Assembly: GCA_024399135.1 (NCBI GenBank)
Contig: JAKSHY010000001.1
Coordinates: forward strand, 248,001 to 312,000
DNA length: 64,000 nucleotides
Origin: Lachnospiraceae bacterium
Lineage (GTDB): Bacteria > Bacillota > Clostridia > Lachnospirales > Lachnospiraceae
Direction: 5' to 3'
Shown here: piece after piece, positions 54,775 through 64,000 of the stretch
Position numbering within the stretch: position 1 is the first letter of the stretch
Layout: the number at the start of each line of letters is the position of its first letter
Program-made: the position numbers and the translations under genes
Notes under the pieces: model-generated
Seen by the model: the letters and a program-made list of their open reading frames with translations, nothing else
The model's database searches: none
Told to the model about the DNA's origin: nothing

Positions 54775-57700
54775 ATGAGTAAAATGCAATATACATTAGG
54801 AATAGATATTGGTTCAACCACTGTTAAAATAGCCATTTTGGATGAACAGCATCAGGTACTTTTTTCTGATTATAAACGGCATTACGCCAACATAAGAGAA
54901 ACTCTTCTTTCTTTACTCGAAGATGCGAAGAATAAACTTGGAAATATTACTCTTCATCCTATGATTACCGGTTCTGGTGGACTTACCCTGGCCAATCATT
55001 TAAAGGTTCCATTCGTACAGGAGGTTATCAGCGTTGCTACTGCGCTTAAAGAAATAGCTCCTAAGACAGATGTTGCCATCGAGCTTGGTGGAGAGGATGC
55101 CAAGATTATATATTTCGAAGGTGGCAATGTTGAGCAAAGAATGAACGGAATCTGCGCCGGTGGTACAGGTTCTTTCATTGACCAGATGGCTTCATTACTT
55201 CAAACTGACGCCTCTGGTTTAAACGAATACGCCAAGGACTACAAATCTTTATATACAATAGCAGCAAGATGTGGTGTTTTCGCAAAGACTGATATACAGC
55301 CATTAATCAATGATGGAGCAACCAAAGAAGACCTTTCAGCATCTATCTTTCAGGCTGTTGTTAACCAGACCATTTCAGGTTTAGCATGCGGAAAACCAAT
55401 CAGAGGGCATGTTGCATTCCTAGGCGGTCCTCTTCACTTCCTTTCTGAGTTAAAAACTGCTTTTATAAGAACTTTAAAATTAGACGATGAGCATATTATA
55501 GAGACTGATCATAGTCATCTTTTTGCTGCAATCGGTTCTGCTCTTAATTCCAAAGAAGACGTTTCATATTCCATGGAAGAAATGGTTAATAAGCTATCTT
55601 CCAACATTAAGATGGAATTCGAAGTTGAAAGAATGGAACCATTGTTCGCAAGTAAAGAAGACTTCGACGAATTTAATGATCGTCATTCAAAAGCCTGCGT
55701 TGTAAAGGGTGATATTGAAACCTATTCAGGAAACGCTTATTTAGGTATTGATGCAGGTTCAACAACAACCAAAATTGCTCTTGTTGGAGACAATGGCGAA
55801 TTGCTGTATTCTTTCTATTCAAGCAATGACGCAAGCCCTTTGCGTACAGCCATAAGATCAATTAAAGAAATCAAGGAAACTCTCCCACCAACTGTAAAAA
55901 TCAGACGTTCCTGCTCTACTGGATATGGAGAAGCTTTAATGAAGGCTGCCTTTTTGTTAGATGATGGAGAAGTTGAAACTGTAGCCCACTACTATGCTGC
56001 CGCATTCTTCAATCCAGAGGTAGACTGCATTCTTGACATTGGTGGTCAGGATATGAAATGCATCAAAATCAAGAATCAGACTGTTGATTCTGTCCAGCTT
56101 AATGAAGCATGTTCTTCCGGCTGTGGATCATTTATTGAAACCTTCGCCAAATCATTAAACTACTCTGTTGAAGATTTTGCCAAGGCTGCTTTGTTCGCAG
56201 AGCATCCAATCGATTTAGGTACAAGATGTACAGTTTTCATGAATTCCAAGGTTAAACAGGCCCAAAAGGAAGGTGCATCAGTTCCTGATATTTCCGCAGG
56301 CCTTGCTTATTCAGTTATCAAAAATGCTTTATTTAAAGTTATTAAGGTTTCAGATGCTTCTGATCTTGGAAAAAATGTTGTTGTTCAGGGTGGAACCTTC
56401 TATAACAACGCTGTACTTAGATCTTTCGAAAAAATTTCAGGCTGTGAAGCTATAAGACCAGATATAGCAGGTATTATGGGAGCCTTCGGAGCTGCCCTGA
56501 TTGCAAGAGAACGTTATGAAAATGGTTATGAAACAACAATGTTATCGTTTGATGACATAATCAACCTTAAGTTCGAAACCTCTATGGCGAAATGTAAGGG
56601 ATGTACCAATAGCTGTAGATTAACAATAAACAAATTCTCTGGTGGTCGTCAGTACATTTCTGGAAATAGATGTGAACGTGGTCTTGGAAAAACCAAGAAT
56701 GCTAATAATGTTCCTAACCTTTTTGAATACAAACTTAAAAGATTTTTTGACTACGAACCTCTTACTCCTGACAAAGCCACTCGTGGCCGTGTTGGTATTC
56801 CAAGAGTTCTTAACATGTACGAAAACTACCCTTTCTGGGCCGTATTCTTTAAGGAACTTGGTTATGAGACTGTGCTTTCACCTGTTTCTAACAGAAAAAT
56901 ATACGAATTGGGAATAGAATCCATCCCATCAGAATCAGAATGTTATCCTGCTAAGCTTGCGCACGGACATATTACATATCTTTTGGACAAAGATATAGAC
57001 TTCATCTTCTATCCATCTTTATTCTATGAAAGAAACGAGTTCGAGGATGCTAACAACCACTATAACTGTCCAATTGTTACATCATATTCTGAAAACATCA
57101 AAAACAATGTTGAGCAAATTTCAAACAAGGAAGTTAAATTCAGAAATCCATTTATGTCATTTAAGTCTATTAAAACAATAGCTGACGCACTGATTCTTGA
57201 ATTTAAAGAAATTCCATCAGAAGAAATACTAAATGCTGTTACTAAAGCATGGGAAGAACTTGAAAACGCCAGAAAAGATATGACCAAAAAGGGTGAAGAA
57301 GTTCTTCAATATCTAAAGGATAATAATAAACATGGTATAGTTCTTGCCGGACGTCCATATCATATAGACCCTGAAATAAACCATGGAATTCCAGAGCTTA
57401 TCAACAGCTTCGATATAGCGGTTTTAACAGAAGATTCAGTATCTCATCTAAAGGCTCCAGAAAGACCATTAATCGTTTCTGACCAGTGGATGTATCATTC
57501 AAGGCTATATGCTGCCGCTTCATTCGTAAAAACTGTTGAATACCTTGATCTTATTCAGCTCAATTCATTTGGATGCGGACTTGATGCTGTAACTACAGAT
57601 CAGGTTGCTGATATATTAACGGGTTCAGGAAAAATATATACATGCCTTAAAATCGACGAAGTAAATAACTTAGGTGCTGCAAGAATAAGAATACGTTCTC

Positions 57701-59010
57701 TTCTTTCTGCCTTGAGAGTTAGACAAAAGCTTGGAAAAACAAGAACTATTACATCTTCAGCTATCAACAAAGTACAGTTTACTGAAGAAATGAAGAAGGA
57801 CTATACAATTTTGTGTCCACAGATGTCTCCTATCCATTTTGATATTTTAGAGCCTGCATTTAAGGCATGTGGATACAACTTCGAAGTTTTAGGAAATGAT
57901 AACCGAAGAGCTGTTGACGTTGGTTTAAAATACGTTAATAATGATGCCTGCTATCCTTCATTAATGGTTGTAGGTCAGCTTATGGATGCTCTTTTGTCTG
58001 GAAAATACGATTTAAACAAAGTAGCTCTTATAATGACTCAGACCGGTGGCGGTTGTAGAGCAACTAACTATATCGGTTTCATAAGAAGAGCTCTTCAAAA
58101 AGCCGGAATGTCACAGATTCCAGTCATATCACTTAATTTAGGTGGCATCGAAACCAATCCTGGTTTCAAGCTTAACAAAGATCTTCTTATGCGAGCAGCT
58201 TATGCTGTTACTTTCGGTGATATCTTCATGAGATGTGTATATCGAATGAGACCTTATGAAGTTAACGAAGGCGAAGTAAATGAAGTACACGAAAAATGGA
58301 AGAAAAAATGTTCAGAATTCGTCTCTAAAAAGCATATGAATTTCTTTACTTTCAGAAAAATGTGTAAGGAAATTGTTGAGGATTTTGATGCCATTCCAAT
58401 TAAAGATATTAAAAAACCTCGCGTTGGAATAGTAGGTGAAATACTGGTAAAATTCGCTCCTGCAGCTAACAATTATTTAGTTGAGCTATTAGAAAAAGAA
58501 GGAGCAGAAGCAGTAGTTCCAGACCTTTTAGATTTCATGCTTTACTGCTTCTATAACCAGATTTACAAAGCATCATATCTTGGAACATCTAAGAAGACTT
58601 CAATTATTTCAAGGCTAGGAATTAATGCCTTAGAATTTTTAAGAGGAGCTGCTTCTTCGGCACTTGAAAAATCCAAGAACTTCTACCCTCCTGCTTCAAT
58701 ATATGAAACAGTTAAAAATGCAAAATCAATAGTTGATATCGGTAATCAGACTGGTGAAGGATGGTTCTTAACTGGTGAAATGGTCGAATTGATACATGCA
58801 GGCGTTAATAATATTGTGTGTACTCAGCCATTTGCATGCTTACCTAATCACGTAGTAGGAAAAGGAGTTATCAAAGCATTAAGAAAGGAATATCCATTAA
58901 GTAACATAGTTGCTATCGACTATGATCCTGGAGCTTCTGAAGTTAATCAGCTTAATAGAATTAAGTTAATGTTAAGTACAGCTCAGAAAAACCTTAATGA
59001 AAATCTTTAA
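54775..59010 (+). CDS. Giant 2-hydroxyacyl-CoA dehydratase activase-type protein
   Basis: 1,411 aa from the ATG at 54775, chosen because AAGGA is seven bases upstream (the ATG at 54769 is too close). Two BadF/HgdC ATPase domains are joined: [12 protein letters not shown] (from about 7) with Cys127 and Cys166, and [12 protein letters not shown] (from about 322) with Cys446 and Cys485; both pairs are 39 residues apart, as in the dimer-bridging [4Fe-4S] cluster of HgdC. Then a CKGCTNSC segment (about 605), a DUF2229-type region, and a C-terminal region related to the HgdB dehydratase subunit. It probably uses ATP to drive one-electron transfer; substrate unknown. Single gene ended by a terminator. 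Confidence 0.85.
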   Translation: MSKMQYTLGIDIGSTTVKIAILDEQHQVLFSDYKRHYANIRETLLSLLEDAKNKLGNITLHPMITGSGGLTLANHLKVPFVQEVISVATALKEIAPKTDVAIELGGEDAKIIYFEGGNVEQRMNGICAGGTGSFIDQMASLLQTDASGLNEYAKDYKSLYTIAARCGVFAKTDIQPLINDGATKEDLSASIFQAVVNQTISGLACGKPIRGHVAFLGGPLHFLSELKTAFIRTLKLDDEHIIETDHSHLFAAIGSALNSKEDVSYSMEEMVNKLSSNIKMEFEVERMEPLFASKEDFDEFNDRHSKACVVKGDIETYSGNAYLGIDAGSTTTKIALVGDNGELLYSFYSSNDASPLRTAIRSIKEIKETLPPTVKIRRSCSTGYGEALMKAAFLLDDGEVETVAHYYAAAFFNPEVDCILDIGGQDMKCIKIKNQTVDSVQLNEACSSGCGSFIETFAKSLNYSVEDFAKAALFAEHPIDLGTRCTVFMNSKVKQAQKEGASVPDISAGLAYSVIKNALFKVIKVSDASDLGKNVVVQGGTFYNNAVLRSFEKISGCEAIRPDIAGIMGAFGAALIARERYENGYETTMLSFDDIINLKFETSMAKCKGCTNSCRLTINKFSGGRQYISGNRCERGLGKTKNANNVPNLFEYKLKRFFDYEPLTPDKATRGRVGIPRVLNMYENYPFWAVFFKELGYETVLSPVSNRKIYELGIESIPSESECYPAKLAHGHITYLLDKDIDFIFYPSLFYERNEFEDANNHYNCPIVTSYSENIKNNVEQISNKEVKFRNPFMSFKSIKTIADALILEFKEIPSEEILNAVTKAWEELENARKDMTKKGEEVLQYLKDNNKHGIVLAGRPYHIDPEINHGIPELINSFDIAVLTEDSVSHLKAPERPLIVSDQWMYHSRLYAAASFVKTVEYLDLIQLNSFGCGLDAVTTDQVADILTGSGKIYTCLKIDEVNNLGAARIRIRSLLSALRVRQKLGKTRTITSSAINKVQFTEEMKKDYTILCPQMSPIHFDILEPAFKACGYNFEVLGNDNRRAVDVGLKYVNNDACYPSLMVVGQLMDALLSGKYDLNKVALIMTQTGGGCRATNYIGFIRRALQKAGMSQIPVISLNLGGIETNPGFKLNKDLLMRAAYAVTFGDIFMRCVYRMRPYEVNEGEVNEVHEKWKKKCSEFVSKKHMNFFTFRKMCKEIVEDFDAIPIKDIKKPRVGIVGEILVKFAPAANNYLVELLEKEGAEAVVPDLLDFMLYCFYNQIYKASYLGTSKKTSIISRLGINALEFLRGAASSALEKSKNFYPPASIYETVKNAKSIVDIGNQTGEGWFLTGEMVELIHAGVNNIVCTQPFACLPNHVVGKGVIKALRKEYPLSNIVAIDYDPGASEVNQLNRIKLMLSTAQKNLNENL

Positions 59011-59013
59011 ATG

Positions 59014-59039
59014 AAAAGTGCGCCACAAGGCGCACTTTT
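59014..59039. terminator. Bidirectional terminator after the activase gene
   Basis: AAAAGTGCGCC and GGCGCACTTTT pair exactly (11 pairs) around an ACAA loop. T runs on both sides serve the activase gene and the convergent DUF4317 gene. Confidence 0.93.
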
Positions 59040-59052
59040 TATTTTCTATATC

Positions 59053-60177
59053 CTATGCTCTTACTTCAATTCCATTTACTTCAATCTGGTCTGTTATAGG
59101 AATAACCAGACACTTTCTTCCATCAATTTCTCTTGTTTCAACAAGATCCGCTCTTTCTGGATTAACCTTAACAACTACGTCAGGTGTCTTAACCTCATAA
59201 GATCTTGAATTACTTATATTGGATACATAAAGCTTAGTATCCTCACCGCAGGATGCATCATACAGTTTTTCAAAAACCTGCATTTTTTCATCTTCTACTC
59301 CGGCTTTTTCGAAAAGAATCTTGACGTCTTTTTTATCAAGAGTAAGAGGCTCTGCTATCTCTTTTTCCTTATGCTCAACTTCCATCTCATTAAGATTCTC
59401 ATGTATGCTCTGAACAATTGAATAATCAACATGTTCACCTAATGTTTCTTCAATAAGAGCCTGGAATGTTGCTTTTTGGGTTTTAGCAGTCAATGTTGTG
59501 GAACATCCCAATACTCCAGCTACCAAATCCTCATGAAGTTCTTCAGAATCTTTCACGTAGTACATAACATTATGAATATCGCTTGCTCTGTCGTTAAAGG
59601 CAGGGAACAAAAATGCCGCTTCTGGAAGATCAACAACCCAGTCTCTGATTCTGTTATGGAATTCATTCATGGATGCATCATACGAAAGTCCAGGTTTTGA
59701 TAAATTAACTGGGCATATACAGCACATAATAAAATCATATACTGTATCAGACTCATCATTAATTATTCCATCTGTGGTTTTATTTGGTACATCATATGTA
59801 TCTGTAATTACTAAGATTAAGTAATTACCAACATAATCATAATAATTGATTACCATATCATAAAACTGTGAAAGAAGCGCTTCATCCTTTAATTTAGACT
59901 CTCTAAGTCTCATTAAAAACTCCTGACAGCCACCATCATTTTCCTGTTCTATAGGAAATTCAAGATTAAGAGCTGTTTTTCCTATTGTTCCTGATAGCGA
60001 CTTTCTTAAGATTTCGAAATACTTAAAGGTTTCTTCCTCTGGAAGATTTAAAAAGCTTTCTTCAAAGGTTGTCTTAATTGTCTTTTCTGCATCTACATAG
60101 CAGCCACAGATTCTCGAAATTGAACAATTTCTTGGAGTGAACTGTTTTTTTATCTCATTTAATTCAGGTTTTACCAT
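59053..60177 (-). CDS. DUF4317 family protein
   Basis: 374 aa, cytoplasmic. The opening KKQFTPRNCSISRICGCYVD is the hallmark of DUF4317, a Clostridia-restricted family of unknown function; the rest is acidic mixed alpha/beta. AGGAGA precedes the ATG. It follows murD after 30 bases on the same strand. No enzymatic motif is visible, and I do not assign a role. Confidence 0.85.
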   Translation of the reverse strand: MVKPELNEIKKQFTPRNCSISRICGCYVDAEKTIKTTFEESFLNLPEEETFKYFEILRKSLSGTIGKTALNLEFPIEQENDGGCQEFLMRLRESKLKDEALLSQFYDMVINYYDYVGNYLILVITDTYDVPNKTTDGIINDESDTVYDFIMCCICPVNLSKPGLSYDASMNEFHNRIRDWVVDLPEAAFLFPAFNDRASDIHNVMYYVKDSEELHEDLVAGVLGCSTTLTAKTQKATFQALIEETLGEHVDYSIVQSIHENLNEMEVEHKEKEIAEPLTLDKKDVKILFEKAGVEDEKMQVFEKLYDASCGEDTKLYVSNISNSRSYEVKTPDVVVKVNPERADLVETREIDGRKCLVIPITDQIEVNGIEVRA

Positions 60178-60207
60178 CTTAATTTTCTCCTAAAGTCTTT
60201 TATATAT

Positions 60208-61413
60208 TTATCCCTTACTTGCATTTTCATTCACGAGTTTTTTAAAATAGTCTCCTCGTTCTTCGAAATTCTTAAAATATCCATAAGAAGCTGCTGCAGG
60301 TGACAGGATACATGCTCCATCCTTAGTTATGTTCTTTGCAAGTTTAACTGCCAGATCAAGATTATCAACATAATATACATTAATACAGTTTCTAACTGAC
60401 TCTAATATTCTTTTTCCAGATTCATAGCACAAGATGAAATTAACATTTTGATAGTTGGGAATAGCATCAATAAGATACTGGTAATCAATTCCTCTGTCCA
60501 TTCCACCAACAATCACGCATCTTGCATCTTTTACAGATTCAATTGCATTAACGGTTGCCTCTGGTATCGTCGAAATAGAATCATCATAAAAACTTACGTT
60601 GTTTATTGTCGTAAAGTATTCAAGTCTGTGTGGAAGGGATTCAAAGGTTTTAATAGAATTAATAACCGCCTCCTTACTGCACCCAAATATATTAGTAGCA
60701 ATATTATAGGCAACATCTGCATTCCACTGATTATGAATACCAAGCAGTTTCATTTCATATTTTGGTACATTAAACTTTGGCAGCTTAATTGTTTTAGCCT
60801 TAGTAACAATACTAGGTACATCTTCTCCTACGAAAAAGTAATCATTCTCAGTCTGATTCGTTGTTATTTTTGTTTTCGCTTTAAAATATGCCTCTTTAGT
60901 ATGATAATAATCCAAATGATCCTCATACAGATTCAAAAAAACACTTATATGAGGTGATACATTATTATTAACCAGCTGATGACAGCTCATTTCAAGTACG
61001 GCTAAAGCTCCATTCTTCATATCTTCATAGGCTTCCATACAAGGTATACCTATATTGCCAAGCAGGCACACCTTTCTATCAAGATTTTCCTTTAATACAT
61101 GATATATAAGCGAAGTAGTCGTTGATTTACCTTTAGTACCTGTAATTCCTACTGTATTGTCCTTGAATTCCTCCAAAAACAGTTCTGTCATTGAAGTAAT
61201 GTTTTTCTCTTCATAGTCAAAATATGGAACTCCGGGACTTTTAATAACAATATCATAATCATCTATTGGAAGATCTTCTCTTTTTCCCTCGAATACTTCA
61301 ACCGAAGAAGGATTGCAATATGTATTCAAGAATGTTAATGAAGCTTTTCCTTCTCTTCCATATCCCCAAAGCAAAACCTTTTTATTATCAAATTTTTCTA
61401 CAATACTACTCAT
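60208..61413 (-). CDS. murD: UDP-N-acetylmuramoylalanine-D-glutamate ligase (MurD)
   Basis: 401 aa, shorter than the usual 440-460. Mur-ligase order: N-terminal UDP-binding fold (KVLLWGYGREGKASL), central ATP domain (VGITGTKGKSTTTSLIYHVL; LNLYEDHLDYYHTKEAYFKAK with the carbamylated-Lys position), C-terminal domain (HNQWNADVAYNIA; FYDDSISTIPEA; VIVGGMDRGIDY). It adds D-Glu to UDP-MurNAc-L-Ala. The usual SSFQL block reads SCHQL. It is outside a division/cell-wall cluster, which is unusual. It starts after the terminator of the HDOD operon; a weak AGGTAG precedes the ATG. Confidence 0.85.
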   Translation of the reverse strand: MSSIVEKFDNKKVLLWGYGREGKASLTFLNTYCNPSSVEVFEGKREDLPIDDYDIVIKSPGVPYFDYEEKNITSMTELFLEEFKDNTVGITGTKGKSTTTSLIYHVLKENLDRKVCLLGNIGIPCMEAYEDMKNGALAVLEMSCHQLVNNNVSPHISVFLNLYEDHLDYYHTKEAYFKAKTKITTNQTENDYFFVGEDVPSIVTKAKTIKLPKFNVPKYEMKLLGIHNQWNADVAYNIATNIFGCSKEAVINSIKTFESLPHRLEYFTTINNVSFYDDSISTIPEATVNAIESVKDARCVIVGGMDRGIDYQYLIDAIPNYQNVNFILCYESGKRILESVRNCINVYYVDNLDLAVKLAKNITKDGACILSPAAASYGYFKNFEERGDYFKKLVNENASKG

Positions 61414-61435
61414 GCACTACTACCTATTTTTGACC

Positions 61436-61469
61436 GAAAAAAGAACCTGTCACTATAAATAGTAACAGG
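61436..61469 (-). terminator. Terminator after the HDOD gene
   Basis: On the minus strand CCTGTTACT and AGTGACAGG pair with one mismatch around a six-base loop, then TTCTTTTTT. It lies about 18 bases after the stop and closes the partner-switch operon. Confidence 0.85.
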
Positions 61470-61487
61470 CCCTTTAAATAACTAAAT

Positions 61488-62714
61488 TTAAGCACCAAAT
61501 GATTTCTTATACCATTCAAGTGAGCCCTTATATGCCTCATAAACTGCATTACTGTCAATATTATTAAGAAGCATGATTCTGTCTATCTCTGTCCAATTCG
61601 CATTCTCATATGCAATAACAAAGTTTAATACATCCGCGAAATCTCCTTCTTTACTAACAAGAGCTTTCTCTATCTGCTTAGACACCTTAACCTTCTTTAA
61701 AGCTTCCTCCATTGTCATATCAAGTATAATATCGAGCACTGAGAAAAGACCTGTTAAGAACAATTCTGAGCCGAACTGAGCTTTCTCAAATATTGGAGCA
61801 AGATTCTCACTAAACTTCGCTCTAAGAAGTGATACTCTGGTAATTTCATTTGGCTTGTCTGCACACAACTGATTAGTTACCGCTGAGTTAATCCACTTCT
61901 TTAATTCTTTTTGACCAAGCATTGCAGCGGCATGTCTAATCGAAGTAATCTCAGAATTAACAGACATTCTATTAACAACTTCCAAAAGCTTTAATACTAA
62001 AGCTGTATCTCTTCCAATTACGTCAGCTGCCTTTGTAAGATCAAAATCAACATCATTTACAATATTCAACAATTCAATATAGTTAACCTTTAATGGAGCA
62101 ACTTCATTCTGTCCCTTAGTTACAGGAACGCGATAGAACTCTCCTTCGTACAGAGTATAGCCACCTTCAGATACTAAATTATCATATACATCTACAGTCT
62201 CTACATTAACTGCACATAATTTAATATTAGGATATACATTAGAAAAATATATCTTCGCTTTAGAAATATCAATCTTCTTATTATCAAGAAACATATAATC
62301 AATAAGCGACAGGATATCCTTATATAATTCAAACTGCTGAACTACAATCTTCCTGATAGCAAGTTTAAATCCTGCATCCTTTAATTCTTTTATTCTGTTG
62401 ATATAAATCTCTTCAGGTTTAACAGAATTATCCATCAAAATTACAATTCTACCCTTAGGAATATCCTTACACTGATCTTCAATAGAAGAAAAAATAGAAA
62501 TATTATTAACAGGTACGAATATTTCTTTTTCCCTAGATATCGTTTCAATACCCATAGATTCGATAACTTCAAATCCCTGGATCGAACCTGCTCCATCTCT
62601 TTGACCTGTACCAAGCAAAGATGGATTCAAAAGAAGATTGGCCTTCTGTGTGAATAAAGAATATGCCTTAACAATTAAATTTTCATCAAATAAAGGTATT
62701 AATGTAGCTAACAT
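61488..62714 (-). CDS. EAL-like/HDOD domain signalling protein
   Basis: 408 aa. N-terminal about 190 residues have the fold pattern of a degenerate EAL domain (LIPLFDENLIVKAYSLF; GRIVILMDNSVKPEE; FKLAIRKIVVQQFELYKDIL), without the EAL catalytic residues. Residues about 200-400 are an HDOD domain (LLNIVNDVDFDLTKAADVIG; SIRHAAAMLGQKELKKWI), a metal-free HD-like fold. Proteins of this type (YuxH-like) act as signalling scaffolds; catalytic c-di-GMP cleavage is not expected. AAGGGG precedes the ATG. It follows the STAS gene by 18 bases and closes the operon. Confidence 0.82.
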   Translation of the reverse strand: MLATLIPLFDENLIVKAYSLFTQKANLLLNPSLLGTGQRDGAGSIQGFEVIESMGIETISREKEIFVPVNNISIFSSIEDQCKDIPKGRIVILMDNSVKPEEIYINRIKELKDAGFKLAIRKIVVQQFELYKDILSLIDYMFLDNKKIDISKAKIYFSNVYPNIKLCAVNVETVDVYDNLVSEGGYTLYEGEFYRVPVTKGQNEVAPLKVNYIELLNIVNDVDFDLTKAADVIGRDTALVLKLLEVVNRMSVNSEITSIRHAAAMLGQKELKKWINSAVTNQLCADKPNEITRVSLLRAKFSENLAPIFEKAQFGSELFLTGLFSVLDIILDMTMEEALKKVKVSKQIEKALVSKEGDFADVLNFVIAYENANWTEIDRIMLLNNIDSNAVYEAYKGSLEWYKKSFGA

Positions 62715-62732
62715 ATTAACCCCTTCCCAAAT

Positions 62733-63029
62733 TTACTCTATAGTTAAAATATCTACGAAACCAGTAATCTCAAATACTTCCATAACTGAAGGTGCAACAT
62801 TGACTACCTTCATTGTTCCAACCTTATTCATAGTCTTCTGAGTTGCTAATAAAACTCTTAATCCAGCCGATGAAATATACTCAAGTTCTTTAAGATCGAA
62901 AACTAAATCCTTAACACCTTCTAAAACTTCAGAAAGCTTACCCTCAAGCTCTGGGGCTGTTGTTGTATCCAGTCTTCCAGATAATGCAATATTTAAAACT
63001 TCACCTGTTGTATTTGTATTAATAAGCAT
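62733..63029 (-). CDS. STAS-domain anti-sigma factor antagonist
   Basis: 98 aa, single STAS domain like SpoIIAA/RsbV. LSGRLDTTTAPEL and DLKELEYISSAGLRVLL hold the phosphorylatable Ser (53 or 54). Unphosphorylated it would bind the partner ATPase and free its target. The start is the ATG at 63029, with GGAGG five bases upstream; the ATG at 63041 includes that site and is rejected. It is third in the phosphatase-kinase-STAS order. Confidence 0.92.
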   Translation of the reverse strand: MLINTNTTGEVLNIALSGRLDTTTAPELEGKLSEVLEGVKDLVFDLKELEYISSAGLRVLLATQKTMNKVGTMKVVNVAPSVMEVFEITGFVDILTIE

Positions 63030-63089
63030 AATAACCTCCATATATTTTTATATATTATAACATAAAAGTGACAAAAAAATATGATTTAA

Positions 63090-63488
63090 CTACCATTTTT
63101 TGACTATTTTTAATATATTCTGATTATTTATTCTGTCATAGCTTACTTCATCCATGGATTTCTTAACCATGAATATCCCTAATCCTCCTATAGCTCTATC
63201 TTCTGCAGATAAAGTAATGTCAGGGTCTTCCTTTTCTAATGGATTAAAAGCTATTCCCTCATCTTTAAATATCACTTCACATGAAGAATTCTTTGTAATA
63301 ATACTTATCTTTACCTTACCATCATTTGATTCATAAGCATAATTGGCCACATTAACGAAAATTTCTTCAGCGCACACTGACATTTGCATTACAATTTTCA
63401 TTGGTGCAGCTACTTTTTCGAGTTCACTTTCTAAGTCGCCAAGAAAACTATTTAATTCTCCAACTTTTGCATCATATATTTTTTCCAA
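63090..63488 (-). CDS. Anti-sigma regulatory factor-type ATPase (RsbW/SpoIIAB-like)
   Basis: About 132 aa GHKL ATPase. CAEEIFVNVANYAY (N box), IFKDEGIAFNPLEKE (G1) and AIGGLGIFMVKKSMDEV (G2) are all present, so ATP binding and Ser kinase activity are likely. I favour the TTG start at 63488: AAGGAG lies seven bases upstream inside the last codons of the phosphatase gene. The ATG at 63506 would leave that site within the coding sequence. It should phosphorylate the STAS protein encoded next; no sigma factor gene is visible in the cluster. Confidence 0.88.
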   Translation of the reverse strand: MEKIYDAKVGELNSFLGDLESELEKVAAPMKIVMQMSVCAEEIFVNVANYAYESNDGKVKISIITKNSSCEVIFKDEGIAFNPLEKEDPDITLSAEDRAIGGLGIFMVKKSMDEVSYDRINNQNILKIVKKW

Positions 63489-63489
63489 A

Positions 63490-64000
63490 CTAATTCTCCT
63501 TACCATTATATTTTAAACATAGCATGGTAATATCATCGAACTGCGGAGCGTCCTTTACGAATCCATCAACATCCTCTTTTAACATTTTCAAAATATTCTC
63601 AACCGATTGCTCATTAGCACAGTGTGAATTTAAGTTATCAATCAATCTATCATCACCGTATAGTTCATTATTAGAATCAGTAGCTTCTGTTACACCATCC
63701 GTATAAAGAACAATAATATCGCCCTCTTCTAACCAGGCCTCCTGCTTTTTATATTTAAGTCCTTCCATACCTGCCATAACAAGACCTGGTCTGGACTTCA
63801 AGAATTCATATTCACCATTTTTTCTTTTAAGGGCTGGGAAATTATGTCCAGCATTAATAAATTCAATATGTCCGGTCGACAATTCAAGGATTCCCATCCA
63901 TACAGTCACGAACATATTAGCCTCATTATTAGAAGAAAGCTTATCATTAGCTCTTGTTGCCACCTCATCAACAGAAAAACCAGCCTCTGCTATACTTTTT
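63490..64000 (-). CDS. PP2C/SpoIIE-type serine phosphatase, C-terminal part (cut by window edge)
   Basis: The last about 170 codons; the frame stays open to the right edge with no start, so the 5' part is missing. FVTVWMGILELSTGHIEFINAGHNFPAL and WLEEGDIIVLYTDGVTEATD (given in parts: VLYTDGVTEA, the metal-ligand Asp motif) mark a SpoIIE/RsbU phosphatase domain, and the final QFDDITMLCLKY is also typical. It would dephosphorylate the STAS protein. Sensor domains probably lie in the missing N-terminal part. It ends one base before the preferred start of the ATPase gene. Confidence 0.88.
   Translation of the reverse strand, partial: KSIAEAGFSVDEVATRANDKLSSNNEANMFVTVWMGILELSTGHIEFINAGHNFPALKRKNGEYEFLKSRPGLVMAGMEGLKYKKQEAWLEEGDIIVLYTDGVTEATDSNNELYGDDRLIDNLNSHCANEQSVENILKMLKEDVDGFVKDAPQFDDITMLCLKYNGKEN

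Overview
The window is a low-GC (AT-rich) bacterial chromosome segment. Gene content points to an anaerobic Firmicute of the class Clostridia, most likely Lachnospiraceae. The grounds are a six-gene Rnf complex, ATP-type PEP carboxykinase, a sodium-pump decarboxylase operon, CotH, ScpAB, a dimeric-type GlyRS, an M16C protease, a very large 2-hydroxyacyl-CoA dehydratase activase and DUF4317. The genus is not determinable from the sequence alone. Most genes lie on the minus strand; only four are on the plus strand. I see no tRNA, rRNA, insertion sequence, prophage, CRISPR array or recognisable defence island.

Layout. 1-8651 (minus): 5' end of a PilZ-like gene, cotH, queA, an M18 aminopeptidase, pheT, pheS and a YihY/BrkB membrane protein. 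8.7-8.9 kb: a 6S-type RNA. 9-15 kb: pckA, citrate synthase, a REC-GGDEF response regulator and thrC. 15-18 kb: an AP2/HNH-derived protein (+), a degenerate GH25 membrane protein and apbE (+). 18-23 kb: rnfCDGEAB, transcribed towards apbE, whose product is expected to flavinylate RnfD/RnfG. 23-30.5 kb: a YprB-like exonuclease (+), cheR, then TetR, RpiR, a flavoprotein, cmk, ispH and an S1-domain protein.

30.7-36 kb is a five-gene biotin/sodium operon: an acyl-CoA-type carboxyltransferase, a long OadG, a biotin carrier, OadB and an OadA-type carboxyltransferase. It carries both classes of carboxyltransferase on one shared carrier, so a sodium-coupled transcarboxylase is a plausible reading. With PEPCK, citrate synthase and Rnf it makes this window rich in C4/pyruvate and ion-gradient metabolism. 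36-46.5 kb: scpAB with deoC, a phosphoesterase, rpsU (58 aa), an intact GH25 lysozyme, a zinc-ribbon repeat protein, alaS, glyS and a lipoprotein.

46.5-54.5 kb is one tightly overlapping minus-strand run: secreted DUF5722 protein, rhomboid-like protein lacking catalytic residues but with a zinc-ribbon tail, sigma-70-like protein lacking promoter-recognition regions, a 147-aa unknown, M16C protease, era and recO. This is the best candidate for an undescribed functional unit. 54.8-59 kb (+): a 1,412-aa protein with two complete activase domains in one chain. 59-64 kb (minus): DUF4317, MurD, an EAL/HDOD-like protein and a partner-switching set (STAS protein, anti-sigma-type ATPase, PP2C phosphatase cut by the window edge).

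Regulatory signals: several near-consensus promoters and intrinsic terminators are listed. Four genes without a Shine-Dalgarno sequence have a -10 box only 6-9 bases before the start codon, suggesting leaderless mRNAs. The rnf terminator appears to lie inside apbE, antisense to it.
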